Below, piece by piece: positions 1-12,419 of a DNA stretch of 64,000 nucleotides. Position 1 is the first letter of the stretch; each line of letters begins with the position of its first letter. The notes under the pieces are model-generated. The model was not told the DNA's origin. It searched no databases and saw only the letters and a list, made by a program, of their open reading frames with translations. Made by a program: the position numbers and the translations under genes. Source of the DNA: Biscogniauxia marginata. Lineage: Eukaryota > Ascomycota > Sordariomycetes > Xylariales > Xylariaceae. Location: NCBI GenBank assembly GCA_022695795.1, contig MU404121.1, positions 181,145 to 245,144 on the forward strand, given 5' to 3'.

Positions 1-3000
1 CGCCGTATTAGAAAGTTGAAACAAATTGATCAGTGGAATGAAATGCGAGTTGGTCCAGTGTGTAGTTAAAATCAATCCGCCTCGTTCGAGTGACGCGTCT
101 ACGACGGGAGCGCGACAAAGACGGCAAAATTGAATTAACGTTGCGGTGGGATGAAATCTTAGGTACCTTGCACCGTTTAATTGCTTAATTCTTATGCAAG
201 AAAACGCACTAATAATGAAATGGCCCCGGCCTTAAACCGTAGATAGTTCCACATTACATAATCCATGGTCCCTTTCCAAGGGGGTTCCTTGTATTAAACG
301 CGTACTAATTCGTTTGCGAGGGTTCTGTGTCACTTTTATATCTACTACTGATAAGAACTCATGTGAGCCCAGTGCAGCAACACGGCGCGTGAACAACGGG
401 AGGAAAAAGAAAAGAGAGATCGGCGATGAAAAGGTAAATACGCATATTTGTGAGAAACCCACCAAGCTTTCTGTTTCAGTCTACAAAATCACCTGAAGTT
501 GAAGCGTTCCAGAAGTCTTGATACTATAAGACTTAGGTAGATACTCTGTCGTGGTTCTGAATGGACTAAGATCGAAGCCGGTATATATAATTAGAGCTAC
601 TTCTTGGATTTTACGGACAGCACCAGAGGCATTGGATGTTTCTTAAATGTCCTATATCCAAACACACCATATTCAGAAGTGTAGCGCTGCTACCCGATCC
701 CGATGCCTCCTCAACCTACGTCCTTGACGCTTACTGGCCTCTTCTGTTTCACCTTGTTACGCCAGGGTAGCTAAAATATGTTGAGGGGTTCAGCCAGCTT
801 ATTTGGTTTAGCAACAGATACGGAACAAGAATATCTAATAAACAACTGCATAGATGTACGAACATGCCTTTAATGGCAGTGAAAGGTAGGCAAATTCACC
901 TTAGTCGAATTCTCTTCCTACGTGTAATAACTATCCCTTCTAGATCTTTTCTGTATCAATTTGTAAGTGTCCAGGTTAGTATCTTAAGTCGTATTAAGGG
1001 GTCGTCCTGTAGTAGAAAGTTCATTGGCCCGCTGCCGTTGGGGAATGCATTGTCTTCACGACCCAGTACATACATCTTGAACACAGTGTGGTTGACTTAT
1101 ATAATAATATTCACACAACCCCAAGTGTTTCTGGAAAGATGAATAATGGGCTGGCTAGTCTTGACCCAAGTGATTATAAAGTCTATGTATCTTCCCAAAG
1201 CCTTCAATATTTTATTCTAGCGCTAATATAGCCAGACCAAATCGAGCTAGAGCTAGAAATTGTGTTTAGGCTATATTATTACTCTTAGCTATACAAATAA
1301 TTGCAGACCCCTCATCTTAACTATAGGAGAACCTGAAGAACAGGCAGGTGAATGGCCTTCACTGAAATATCTAGGGGTAGGATGAAACGAAATGAAATAT
1401 CTCCGATGAAGGCAATCATTAATACACCATCATTGAGTATACACCAGCGGTTTTGTGGCAAGGACCCTAGGAGTTTGCGCAACAATTCAGAGGCTCTATT
1501 GCGCTGAAGCTTAGAAAGAGATTGTTTTCTAAGATTCCCTCTTACCAGGTAAGTAATATGCTTCTAAGTATGAAATTCACCGTTTGTAAAATGTAAAAAT
1601 GTCTCACGGCAATCATTGGAGCATATGATGCTAGTTACCTACTCTATTTGCCTCGGCAACTTGACATTCCAAAGCCGGATTGTTGCACATTCCTACCCTC
1701 CTTAATTGTCGGATTTGCGTTGAATGGCCACTGGCAGAGTACCTCACCCATGTCCTCAAAGCACATCGTTCATTCGTCGGTTTGCTCTTGCATCATCCGG
1801 GCGTATAATTCCTGGAGCGTGATTGCGTAAAGCCGGCTTCGAACCCGTCATTTCGGCACTGAGCTTGCGATACAGCCGATGATCATATGTGATTTGTTCC
1901 GATGCTGCATTCTATCATTATGATAAAAGCTGCCTATCCTGCTATTGAATATGCGACTAGGCCTTTGCCCGCGAAGGATGGCCGAATCAATATGCAGGCG
2001 GGAACGAAACCGATCGAGATGCATCACCCTTTATTGCTACTGCAGCATTGGTTCGGCATCAGAAAGAGGACCGCATAGTAGTATTGTCTATCTAGTCAAC
2101 TCTCACATGTATTTTGATTCTGAATACAAACAAGGTAGAAATCGTACCATCAAGACGAAGACGAAGACGAAGATGCAGACGATGTAGGCAGTCCTGTTTA
2201 GGCTTTGCGCTATTATAGGAAACTTGACGACATGGTTAAGAGTGTTTACATTATCTATCTAGGCTCGAATCAATATCAAATCAGCGCGCGCATATACGCT
2301 AGTAGTAGATTGGCTGAATCGATTGTCATGGTTGCATCGCGACGGGGCAAAGGAGAGCTCACGGCTAGCTATCGCTGGACAAAGGTGGCGACACGGTGAC
2401 GCTCGGAGACAGACATCTGTACTCTAAGTTGAGTAGGTATTTATATAATAAATACATTAATATATATAAATGCTATGGTCAATAGGTATTACATGTATGT
2501 ACCCTTACATTCATTCATACATATAATGTACCTAGTGATGCGTTGACACACATGACTCCACCTGCTCAGGAAGTCTGGAGAGGCTTGAGAGGAGAGAGAA
2601 ATTTTTAGAATGGATCTATTAGATTAGTTGAAACTTTAGTTATTGAACCGAGCATTAATGTACATTAGGTATGTATAGGTTGTCTCTTGCCTAGCATTTT
2701 TCATCAACCACCCTTATTTGAACGAGTCGTACAAACGTCCGTTTGCCTTTATTTTGGTTGTTTTATTTTGAATATTTTATCTTATAAAGCCTACCTGTAT
2801 GCAATGAACATCGGAACAAATGCTGAAAAGCAGGCTGGGATAACACGTCATATCTCTCCTGCATATATGGATGAGGCTTAGCCGGGGTCGCGCAGGGTTT
2901 ATTTGAAGATTTGAGGTTCAGCTAACACACCAGTATAGTAAGCAAGTCGTGAACCTTAGCCTGCTGGGTTAAACCGTGATTTCATACGACAGGGATGTTA

Positions 3001-3522
3001 GGATAGCTCAACGTGGTTGCAGCGTGGCAGGATATGGTTACTGGGATAACACATGTACAACACCCAGGGTCCCCCAATACCTATTTATCATCTACACTAC
3101 CTACTGGACTACTGACATAGTTGGTTAGTCTTGTACGCCCCCGTATACACCCCTGGGACGTGATAACACAGCCGGCCAACCCGCAGCTGATGGACACTGA
3201 CGACGGTGGGACAGGGGAAAAGACCGGCCCTCTTGGCCCTCGTGTGGGCACTGATGCTTGTCAATGCTAGACGAAAATTGTGACGGTCGGACATGAGGAC
3301 CCTTTTCGAGTTGTGCTGTTAATAAGCACGAGAGTGTGTGGATATTGCAGCGAGGTTCCCCTCTCCACGGGAGAGAGCTTTAATTTGTTTCTTTGGGCCT
3401 GTAGTGTCTCACGGCTCTCCTATTCTCTTATGCCGTTTATAATAGTTTTGTAGTCTCGTAAAACTTGTTTGCTTTTGCTCAACGATAGACGATAGTCCAT
3501 ATACCCTCCCATACGAAACGAT
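1..3522. other. gene-poor AT-rich region, no gene recognised
   Basis: Only short open frames (under about 95 codons) with no recognisable protein features occur here on either strand. There is no exon chain, tRNA fold or repeat array that I can support. The last 100 bases precede the methyltransferase start and would hold its promoter and leader. Confidence 0.6.
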
Positions 3523-5175
3523 ATGTCCGAGGCTTCCGCTTCCGCTTCCGCTTCCGCTTCCGCTCCCGCCTCTACCAGCAGAACGCCCGCGGCGGCGCCA
3601 GAGACTCTAGAACCTGGCAGTGCAGATCCAACGATGCCAGCAGAGCCTGCTACCAACATTCTTCCCGCCTCGCATTGGGCTCAGGCACCGGTAAGGAACA
3701 CGGTGGAACGTCCGTTTTCGAGGAGCACAAGACAATTGACCTCGTCCTAGCACCCGAATGACGAGGACGACATTGACTCGGCCTACGGAGACGACGCTGC
3801 TAGCTCGACAGCATCCTTATCAGCTAGTATTCTTGAGTATCGGACGGTGCATGGGCGTACGTTCCACAGTGAACGTGGCAACGCCCAGTCTTGGTACGAC
3901 ATCCACACGACGCCTCTCATCTTATAGTCTATCTATTCATAGTACTTACTTCCGTTCACGTCCAGGAACCCCAACGACGCTCAGCACGATGAGTCCATGG
4001 ACATCCTGTAAGTAAAGACATCGGCAGATTTGCTGCTTGCTTGCCACTGCGATCAACGCGCTGAACACTGATAGCCACCACGTCTCAACGCTACTCCAGG
4101 ATGGCCAGATTTTCTTAGCACCGATTGATGATAATGTTCAAGTAGGAAGAAGACCAAGAACGCTGTATGTGCCACATGTCGCTAATGTATTATAGAAAGT
4201 ACTGGATGTGGGTTGTGGCACTGGTAAGACAACTCTGTCGTTAACTGACTCGGTAGTCTACTTGCTTACGCAAGGCTCTGCAGGAATATGGGCAATGTAA
4301 CCCTTTCACTCTTTCTACGTCTATTACACATACAGGCTGACACTGTTTAGCGATTTCGCCGATCAATTTCCCAGTGCCGAGGTGATTGGCGTAGATATCT
4401 CTCCGCAGCAGCCTCAATGGATCCCGCCTAATCTGAAGTTCGAGATTGATGATGTGACCCAGCCTTGGACATACGAAGCAAATAGCTTTGATTACATACA
4501 CATCAGGTGGCTTGTAGGGGCCATTCCGGATTGGGACTTTTTATTCAAGGAGGCCTACAAGGCCCTTAAGCCTGGCGGCTACTTTGAGACCAAGGAATCT
4601 TCAGCTATGATCACTAGTGACGACGGCACGGTTCCTCGGGGGTCCGCGCTGGATCAATGGGGTCGAGTGTTTGGAGAGGCGGGTAAGAAGTTCGGTCGTA
4701 GTTTTAGAGTTGTCGAGGAGAACGTGCAGAGAAAGGCTATGGAGGCTGCCGGGTTCGTTGATCTCAAGGAAACCAACCTTAAAGTAAGTTTGCGAGCTCG
4801 AACTTAGCATCAGCAGACGTATAGGGACTGGATCCATCTGACATCGCGGCTTACAGACACCAATGGGAAACTGGCCGGCGGATCCCAAAGAAAAAGAAAT
4901 TGGTCAATATAGCCAACTTGCTGTCGAGCAAGACATCGAAGGTGCGTGGCTCCCTTGTCTTTCCCAAAATTGACTTGTCGCAAGCAAAATAGATCCTGAC
5001 TTGCTCCTAAGGTTTCTTGGTATATATGTGGACGTCTGTCATGGGTTGGAGTAAGGAAGAGATCCAGGTTTATGCCGCACATCTAAGGCGCGAGTTGCGC
5101 TCAAGAAAGCATCACCCGTATTATCCCCAGCGTGTGATCGTTGGACGTAAGCCGAAAATTGGAGAAACATCTTAA
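3523..5175 (+). CDS. LaeA-like SAM-dependent methyltransferase (TAM domain), 9 exons, 380 aa
   Basis: Class I SAM-dependent methyltransferase of the large fungal LaeA/TAM-like family; its substrate cannot be told from sequence. Exons: 3523-3690, 3751-3893, 3966-4007, 4075-4141, 4196-4223, 4284-4296, 4351-4783, 4857-4941 and 5012-5175. They join in frame to 380 codons, close to family length. After an Ala/Ser/Pro-rich N-terminus come the family motifs [10 protein letters not shown], then SWNPND, then the SAM-binding glycine motif [18 protein letters not shown] across three exons, [19 protein letters not shown], and the C-terminal [10 protein letters not shown] and [12 protein letters not shown]. 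The start is the first ATG in frame with these motifs. Exon 6 is only 13 bp. Despite the AT-rich, gene-poor surroundings there is no stop or frameshift, so it is probably a working gene. Members act as stand-alone enzymes or as regulators of secondary metabolism; which applies is unknown, and no biosynthetic cluster is adjacent. Confidence 0.88.
3532..3561 (+). repeat. (GCTTCC)5 hexanucleotide repeat inside a coding exon
   Basis: Five perfect GCTTCC units in exon 1 of the LaeA-like gene encode an Ala-Ser dipeptide run just after the start codon. Because the unit is a multiple of three, copy-number change keeps the frame. Confidence 0.9.
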
Positions 5176-7700
5176 ACACACTTTTCGTTAGTTTTCTTCA
5201 TTTACACATCATGCATAGCGCCTGGAGGGATATTTTGGTTCAACATCGCATCTTAAAACACAACGGTAGTTTGGGATAGGGAAATGCGCTGAACCCAACC
5301 CCAAACCCCCCTTTTCAGTCCCGAGAGTGCCCTTTAGTATTCCCCCCTGGCTAAGAGTTCAAGCTTTTGGCTATGGGGTCAAACGAGGAATACAACGGTA
5401 ATAGTATCTATTGAATCTGATACGCCGAAATAAAATGGTATACCCCTTCCTCCTACATATGCCTAGCATTTTGGTAAGCTCGCCCAGGTCGGCTATTCTT
5501 CGAGTAATAAGACCCAATCAACAGCGACGTCCTTGGTGCAAATATTGATATCATAAACTATATACTCATCACATTAGTTCATCCAAGCCTTTGAAGCCAA
5601 GCACAAGTGTGACCTACTATGTACGTTATACTACGGCGAAAGTGTAGAATAACCTACCTTGTCATCCCCAAGAGCGCCTCTTTCCCCAGTCCACACCCGG
5701 TGGATATAATGGATACTCTTCGTTCACATTTTGGCGCATGCAGGTTATCCCCAGTCAAATTAAAGTCACCCGTCAAATGGTGCGCGTGTATCGATCGAAT
5801 ACTTTCTCATAGATATATTTATTACCTTATACTATTTTAACCTTGTTAATCTATCCACATAGCATGACGAGAAGATACGGGATCTCACATTGTATCTCAA
5901 ACAGCGAATCCCCCCATCCTTTTGATTGCCATATGCAAGCTCAAGTAGGCTAGCTGGTTAGATATCGGCTGCAGAGCTGTCACAGTGATGCATCTATCCG
6001 CAGTCAGCACCCGCCCGGTTCACTTCACCTAACGAAGCAGCGGCTTACTCTCGTCAGCACAGTTCTAAGGCATTTCGTAACGGTATGCTCTTTTGTTGAG
6101 CCAAGCCAGCCTCTCTTCCCCGCATGTCAACCATGGCCCTGAATTCGGCCTCGAGATATGTTCCCCCTCCCACCTCAACGTATCGCTCTGAAAAGCAAAT
6201 ATGCCGTAGATTCTCCCAACCGTATCAAGCGTATGTTGGATCTTGCATGCATATGCTTCGCCACCATTGTCGGTGTTATAGACTAGCTACCTGTCAATCA
6301 CGTCGAACCAGCCCGCATCCTAGGGCAATAGAAATGGGGGTTCCCGAGGCCTAGGGTCGGGTTTGCCATCGCTGCCACTTAGAGATGCGAATAGTAATTC
6401 GCTTTCACCACCGCGTACACTCAGTCATGCCTAGATTTAAGCAGAGTTGAGTGAGCATCTGCGCCCGTGGCCGTGGGAGTTACTGTAGATGACGTCGTCG
6501 GCGCCTTTACAATTATCACCGAATACACAGTAGCTGGCATACTTTAGGCGATATTTGATAAAGTTACTTGGGTCGCCCTCGCAATACATTGGCTGTAGTA
6601 ATCACTATATTAACTCAAACACATATAAAGTGGAAATGTTCGCAAATCACAGTCGTACACCCCGACACACAAGGTCCTTTTGTACGTGTACCCAGTGTCG
6701 CAACCTATCATACCATCCATAGGTTATTATCCTAGCATCAAAGCAAATGAGTACCGATTTACATTACGCGCGCTGAGGAAGCGTGTTGTAGCACTACCGC
6801 ATCAGCCCTCATGCCAATCGACACTATCATAGTTTAGAGTTCTCAAGGCTGAGAACACCTCAAAATATACTCCTCATTAATACATGTAGTTCTACAGAGA
6901 TAATTTCCATTTTTTGTTCAACAGATAGAATATGTCACTCAAAGAATAAACTCGTCTGCACCACTAGGTTCTGGGCTTTCTACGCAGTTGTGTTATTGTG
7001 GATTCAGGGCCAAAAGAGACAACGATGCTTCGAACCATTCGAATGAACCTGCAACTCGCCGATGAGAAAGACTTAGGTTATAGCAGTGGTATCACGTCCT
7101 TGAGATTGAACTGGATATGAAATTTATCACTAAGGACATGAAGAGGGCTGATATGATTAGGAATAAAATCTAGTAACCACTAAATTGCAAGACAACGATG
7201 GGGCCCGAAGCCGACTCATGTTTCGTTTCCACCAATCCGCCACGTCGATCGCCTAAAGGTTCGGAACTCAGCTTCCGGGTAGTACGAATTCTTTCTGAGA
7301 TGACCCGTTTGACCTCACAGCGCGAACGTGGGTGTAAAATTGTGTGTTTTGAAGCCCGATTGTGTTTGTACCTGGGTTAGGACTCTGAATGTGTGCAATC
7401 ACTCTTCTTGCCGACACAGAGTAGTAGATACACTCACTGAATACTATGCCGGGAACACTCAAGAACCATAGTAATGATGGTGAAGACCAAATGTTTGAAT
7501 CGGAACAACGGGGAGGGGTTTTTGTTGTTCCCAAACCAAAATTACCTAACGAATTGACTCTTAAATGATACTATAGTAGTTTGTGTCCTCGTTGTCACCT
7601 CCATGACTCCATGCCATAGCTCCCTGCCAACATCAAGCATATAGTGAGACTAAATACTCCATAGGCCCCTACAATTAACAGCATTGCCCTTTCTATATCG
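5176..7700. other. gene-poor region between methyltransferase and acetyltransferase
   Basis: No complete gene is visible. The only coding-looking stretch is the short relic around 6188-6286, listed separately. The rest is AT-rich with scattered stops in all frames. Confidence 0.55.
6188..6286 (+). pseudogene. possible short relic of a membrane-protein gene
   Basis: A 32-codon open stretch reads like real protein: a basic/polar start with PNRIKRMLDL, then a hydrophobic run ACICFATIVGV resembling the start of a membrane helix, ending at TAG 6284-6286. Further coding-like fragments follow in other frames (around 6340-6390 and 6465-6540), as expected of a decayed gene. I do not recognise the family. 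It could be chance. Confidence 0.25.
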
Positions 7701-8563
7701 TTAGATCTTCTCCGGCCGCCAAACCATACCCCAGATAGTGACTCCTTCGCCCCCTTCCTTAGCTAGCCCGTCAGGTCCGGCCTGTCCCTTTCCCAAGACA
7801 ATCTCATCCACGTCTTGGAATCCATGTTTCGCGTACAATTGTCGCGAGGACGTGGTTGTGGCTTCGAGCCACAGCGGCCTGCCATCACGTCGAGCCAGAT
7901 CTTTCATGCGATTGATTAGCGCCCCCGCAACTCCTTGGCGCTGGCGGACCGGAGCCGTTCCTATGATGAATAGGTACCAGAAGGCGGCTTGTTCGTGTTT
8001 TGTCATGCCCTTCGCCTTAGCTCGTTCCGCAGCACTCGTATATTCGAGCAGAATCTTCTGTATTGACTTATCAGTGTTATCTTTTTCTAGACTAGTAAAA
8101 CCCTAGAACATCTGCAAGGTAGGGAGAGGAATAAATACCTTGCAACCCGAGATCTTCAGTATCATGAGGACTGATAATACTCCTGCCTGGAGAATCGTAA
8201 ATGGATTGTCTGCCTTCGCCCCCGGTGGCATGAGCACCGCACATGATCCCCAGGACCCGGCCTCAAGTACATGTCCAGCGTTTAACGTACAGGCTTTCAC
8301 GAAGACTGTGAGCAGTGTGGAAAGATATATCATCCGCTTATTTTCAGGGAGGCTGCCTAGAAAATATGTAAAGACAGGATCATCGTGGAAAGCTGGAGCC
8401 AAGACAGCCACACTCTCAGTGATGCGCTCTACTTAACGAGTTAGCAATGTGAGGCTCCAATATTATACAGGGAGGATAGTAACGGACGACAGTACCTTTT
8501 CCGCCCAGTGTTATATGGATTCCTTGCCTCAAAGCCATCTTTTATCAATGTGTTGGTAGCCAT
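7701..8563 (-). CDS. GNAT-family N-acetyltransferase, probably 3 exons; exon 1 junction unresolved
   Basis: Predicted acetyl-CoA-dependent N-acyltransferase. The central exon (about 8116-8432) carries the N-terminal GNAT features AFHDDPVFTYFLG and LMPPGAKAD. The last exon (7701 to about 8081) carries WYLFIIGTAPVRQRQGVAGALI, motif A with the acetyl-CoA-binding Q/RxxGxxG/A signature, then WLEATTTSSRQLYAKHGF, the usual family ending. An in-frame join is possible with an intron of only about 36 bp near 8080-8115, which is short for fungi. The first exon begins at ATG 8563 with MATNTLIKDGFEARNP. Its obvious donor (GTACTG near 8495) does not give the right phase with the available acceptors near 8432. 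Either a weaker site is used or the gene is decaying. Fungal homologues are small cytosolic enzymes with varied substrates, so none is assigned. Confidence 0.65.
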
Positions 8564-9967
8564 GAGGTTCATGATCAAACTAGTCGTGATAGGGCGGTTG
8601 ATATATACGAAAAGCCAAGGCCTCCGCGGGCCCCGTGATGTAAGGGGTACCAACACTACGTGTTGTTGCGCTGGAGGGAGAAAGTCACTCTCCAGGCCCG
8701 CCTATCTAAGTATTATGTACATGTTGGTGCATCGGCCAACCATGGTCACGTAGCCGTCACACGCGAGCTGAGTTGTCGCGGGCGAAGCAATATCATCCTG
8801 CCAGCTTTCGCAGGGGGCTTGCCATATGGAGTAGACAAATCTTACGTAAGCTATCCGTTATAGGTAGAGTCTAGGAAAAGGAAAGAATCATGCTCTTGTC
8901 TCAGGGTTCATTGACTCCCTGTTACTTACACTGTATATGGAATGTTGATAGATAATAGGCTTCCATAATCTTGGAGACACTGGGGTGCCTAAGGTTTTAC
9001 CATTATATCTGCTCCTTTTTCTTTTCTGAAATCAGGGAATGGGCTCCTTTATAAAGTGCTGGCCAAACGAAGACTGTTGAACCAGAAAGGACCCCCTATA
9101 AGTGTCAAGAGATCATTCGTCCATATGGATTTCTTGACCTTTCATCAAGTTCAACACGATGGTTTTCATCTTATAACCAATTTGTCGAAGTAATTCTCGA
9201 TAATATACAATTCAGACCGAATACGTGGTATACAGAATAGAATATAAAAGTCTAAGCTTCCAAGATCTGTATATATAATCCATGGGTCTCTAAGAACGCT
9301 ATAAATGCTAGCTGTATTTATATAGTCTTCATACAATACAGTTTTTATCCTTCATCTCTCAAATTTCTGTCTGCCTCTCTGGTATTAAAGGGGTGTAATT
9401 CCAAGACATTTCTTACTGTTGCCTTGATAAGAATCTTCTTTATGCTTTTCTTAAGTCCTAGATGTTTAACTCAGACGTGTCGTACTCAATACAGAAGGGG
9501 GAAGCAAGAAAATTCTGGTTGAATTAGACATCATATTGTAGTTATGGATGTTCAGAAATGCTTAGTACGATTACTCCGTATCAGGGGCAACCGTCGACCC
9601 CCAGCCCCCTATAATGGTATAGTTGCAGGTTCGCCATCACAACCTTTCTTCATTACTCCTACAATGAATTATTCGCTCCTGTCTTCTAATTGTGTGCGTT
9701 TCTATTGTTGCCAGTAGACTTGGCACTTATAGCTCGCATAGTCTATTTCTCCTATTCACCCTGTTGGACCTATTGTTGCGACCTGTGTCCGACAGCTATA
9801 AATTCAATCAGACTGGGTTAGCACGAGATTTTTATTTCCTAATTCCTCCTATTCAACCCAGTCATTAACCTCGATTTGGGAAATTACAAAATTCGTCCTA
9901 ATCCATCAGCATCAAAACCGCCGAGGTATTAGAAGACCTTCACCACTATTCTCCTTCATCATTTTAG
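8564..9967. other. AT-rich intergenic region, no gene recognised
   Basis: No exon chain, RNA fold or array is visible. The last 200 bases are pyrimidine-rich and could be the promoter and leader of the gene starting at 9968. Confidence 0.5.
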
Positions 9968-10850
9968 ATGTTCGCTCAAGGAATCTCAAGCCAGCCTGTC
10001 GATATTAGTAAAGACGCGAAAATGTGCACGGTAGATACCATACAGACGGGCGGAGAATGCTTCGATCACGTACACGGCCCTTTCCGCATTCTCAACCGGT
10101 TATCGAGAGCCTGCTCTCGTCTCTTCACCGCTTTACCGGAGGAAGCGCCCAAAGAAGTCCTATAGGAGAGGATTCTTGACGAGCTTACTTCATCATCGAG
10201 CGAATCCAATGAAGAGATCACTAGCACAGAGCCTGTCGCCAGTGAAAAACACCTGGTTGCACAGCAAAGCATTGGAAGCAGAAACGACAGATCATGCGGC
10301 CCAGAGTCTTTACCAATACCTGTACGACGTGTATCGTCTTCTGGGAGAATCTACTGCCTATTCCGCGGTACGATCAAGGATTCGCAAGGGAATTATTCGT
10401 CTTCCGAAGGCAGTAATCAAAAGTCAAACCCTGCGGGTGCCTTAGAAACCCGACACGAAGCTTTACCCGTAATGTAAGTTTTCGACAGGAATTCACCCTT
10501 CTCGCTCAATCATCTAATTACGAAGTAGTACGACTCCAGCTGAGGCGGGAGGCTATAAGCTAAAGGGCCGGCTGCTCAACCTGGCGAGAACTCCTAGCGA
10601 TGCGACACATGGCTGTACGTGGTTTCACGATGCAATCGCGCGGAGTCGGCCTTACACCCATCACGATTTTGCACTAGGTCAAGCGCGACAGCAAGGTAGT
10701 CGACGCAAGCTTCGGCGATCATCCAAGATGGACCCATGCGTGGACACAAGAGGTCGGCCCCAAACGCTCCCCTATACGAGTTGCCGATATAGAGGAGAAT
10801 TCGAAGATATGGACCAAATTATTGACTCCATGGGGGCCGCAACCTTTTGA
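9968..10850 (+). pseudogene. unknown two-exon gene interrupted by a single in-frame TAG
   Basis: From ATG 9968 a frame stays open to 10473 except for one TAG at 10163-10165 (codon 66). A clean intron follows (donor GTAAGT at 10474, acceptor TAG ending 10528, 55 bp). The frame then continues to TGA 10848-10850, for 275 codons in all including the TAG. The joined frame is coding-like on both sides of the stop: FRILNRLSRACSRLFTALPEE before it, a Ser/Glu-rich stretch ILDELTSSSSESNEE after it, and a basic C-terminal half with GRLLNLARTPSDATHGCTWF. I do not recognise the family. TAG is one C-to-T change from CAG (Gln). The TAG also reads as a possible splice acceptor: a 135-bp intron from GTAGAT at 10031 would remove it in frame, but the removed part looks coding. 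I favour a young pseudogene or a segregating nonsense allele. Confidence 0.5.
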
Positions 10851-10996
10851 CACCAATGTGTTCTTCTTAAGGATTGTTCAATCAAGTACATGCCAGACTG
10901 GAATATGACGATACAATTGTTATGATGGAAGGGGGAGGGTGGGATAAGGATAACCTCAACATAAGGCCTGCAATGGGCCACGCCAATCTTCCTCAT

Positions 10997-11056
10997 AGAC
11001 TCACTTTGGACTAATACACTTGATGCTATCCTCACATATTCGTTTCATCTCAACAT
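10997..11056 (+). repeat. diverged copy A of a 60-bp leader-like sequence
   Basis: This stretch matches 13263-13322 over about 60 bases with roughly nine differences, five of them T here against C in the other copy. It lies 317-376 bp upstream of the J-domain gene start, while the partner lies 104-163 bp upstream of the 13426 start. It contains CT-rich, CTCATCTCAACA-like sequence typical of fungal transcription start regions. Confidence 0.7.
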
Positions 11057-11372
11057 ACGAGGCCAATGTGATGAAATTCGATAGAACATATGCCAGTGGT
11101 TCTTGTGAATGCCCGAAGCTAGTCATATAAATGACTCCATCGTCAGCATAGAAGTCATATAAAGGAGAATAACAAGGCCTTTGTTAGTGTGACTTGCTAT
11201 TCCTTTATAAAGCCAATGTTTACGTTATCGGGAAAAGACAATACCCTTGTTTAGAAGGCAAATAATCACTTGAATTGCATATATATGCCTAATCAATCTA
11301 ACCCGAAATCAAAGTTTTCTGGCCTTCCTATATGAAAATCATATTTAATACTTCAGATCGAAACAATAGATC

Positions 11373-12197
11373 ATGTCTCGCAAGTCACCTCCCACGTCAG
11401 ATCTGTACGCTGTCCTTGGCGTAGGCTCAGACGCGGGAGTCGAAGAAATCAGAAAGGCATACAAGAATTTGGCATTGCGATACCATCCAGACAAGGCCGG
11501 CAACACGCAGGATGCAAACGAAAGATTTGGAAAGATCCTCGAAGCGTACGAAATACTTTCTGATAAAGGGCAGAGGCGTGAGTACGATAGTCAACGTAGA
11601 ACGAAAAGTAGACATACCTCTACTCGGTCACATTGCAGTTCTTCGAAGGGCACTAATAGTACCAAAAGCTCGAGCGAGCCCCTAACCCGCGATCAAGTAC
11701 TAAAGCTTTTTTATTACCATAGGGCACAGCGTGCACTACGTGTTATTGATCGTCAGGCCTTGCCTCATTTAAGTCCAACAGCTATCATGGTCCTCCTACT
11801 TCACCTCTCCAACCAAGCCCGCGAGCATGTCCCACGAGTCGACATGTTATTAAGCACTCTCGGGACCAACGCTAGAAATCTCAATGGTGTCTTACCTTTG
11901 TCCAACCGCGAAGTATGGAAGCAGATAGAAAGCGCCCGCGAGAAAACAGAGGGACTACGGGCCAGCCTCTTCCAACTGATCAACGGGCTGGATAATCTGA
12001 GGAATGAGAACCCTGTTAGATGGGATGACTTTTTCGGAGTCTCGGATAAGGTTGATAGTATTGCAGGCCGCTTGAACACGGCATGGCCGTTGGCTCAGAA
12101 AATAAGCAATGTTGGGAACCGGATTAGTCGTGCTCCGACTAAGGAGCGAGCTCTCCTCGCGATACAGTTGGTGCAAGCACTTAAACAATGGCTATAG
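11373..12197 (+). CDS. J-domain (DnaJ/Hsp40-like) protein, single exon, 274 aa
   Basis: Residues 10-76 form a J-domain: DLYAVLGV, then AYKNLALRYHPDKAGN with the HPD tripeptide at residues 38-40 that stimulates Hsp70 ATPase, then FGKILEAYEILSDKGQRREYD. A Ser/Thr/Lys-rich linker follows (about 77-105). A 170-residue predicted helical region comes next, with no Gly/Phe region, no zinc finger and no recognisable client-binding domain, so it is a class C J-protein. No signal peptide or membrane segment is visible. The start is the first ATG, nine codons before the domain. There are no introns. The flanking genes on both sides are broken by single stops, but this one is intact. It probably recruits an Hsp70 to a specific partner; that partner may be bound by the helical C-terminus, which I cannot identify. 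Confidence 0.85.
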   Translation: MSRKSPPTSDLYAVLGVGSDAGVEEIRKAYKNLALRYHPDKAGNTQDANERFGKILEAYEILSDKGQRREYDSQRRTKSRHTSTRSHCSSSKGTNSTKSSSEPLTRDQVLKLFYYHRAQRALRVIDRQALPHLSPTAIMVLLLHLSNQAREHVPRVDMLLSTLGTNARNLNGVLPLSNREVWKQIESAREKTEGLRASLFQLINGLDNLRNENPVRWDDFFGVSDKVDSIAGRLNTAWPLAQKISNVGNRISRAPTKERALLAIQLVQALKQWL

Positions 12198-12419
12198 ACT
12201 TACGTATTTGATAGTTTATATTGAATTTTAATGTTAAAAAGAAAAAAATGGAATGCGGCCTTTGCCGTAGATTGGTTTCAAAGATTGGTTTCAAGGTACC
12301 TTGGGTAATATAACCACTGAGGCTATATTATAGATCCGTGAGGACCTAAGGGGAGGGGGGCAATACCCACGAAGGGGATTAGGGTCACTAATTTCAGGAG
12401 GCGAATGGGGAGGGTGTTC

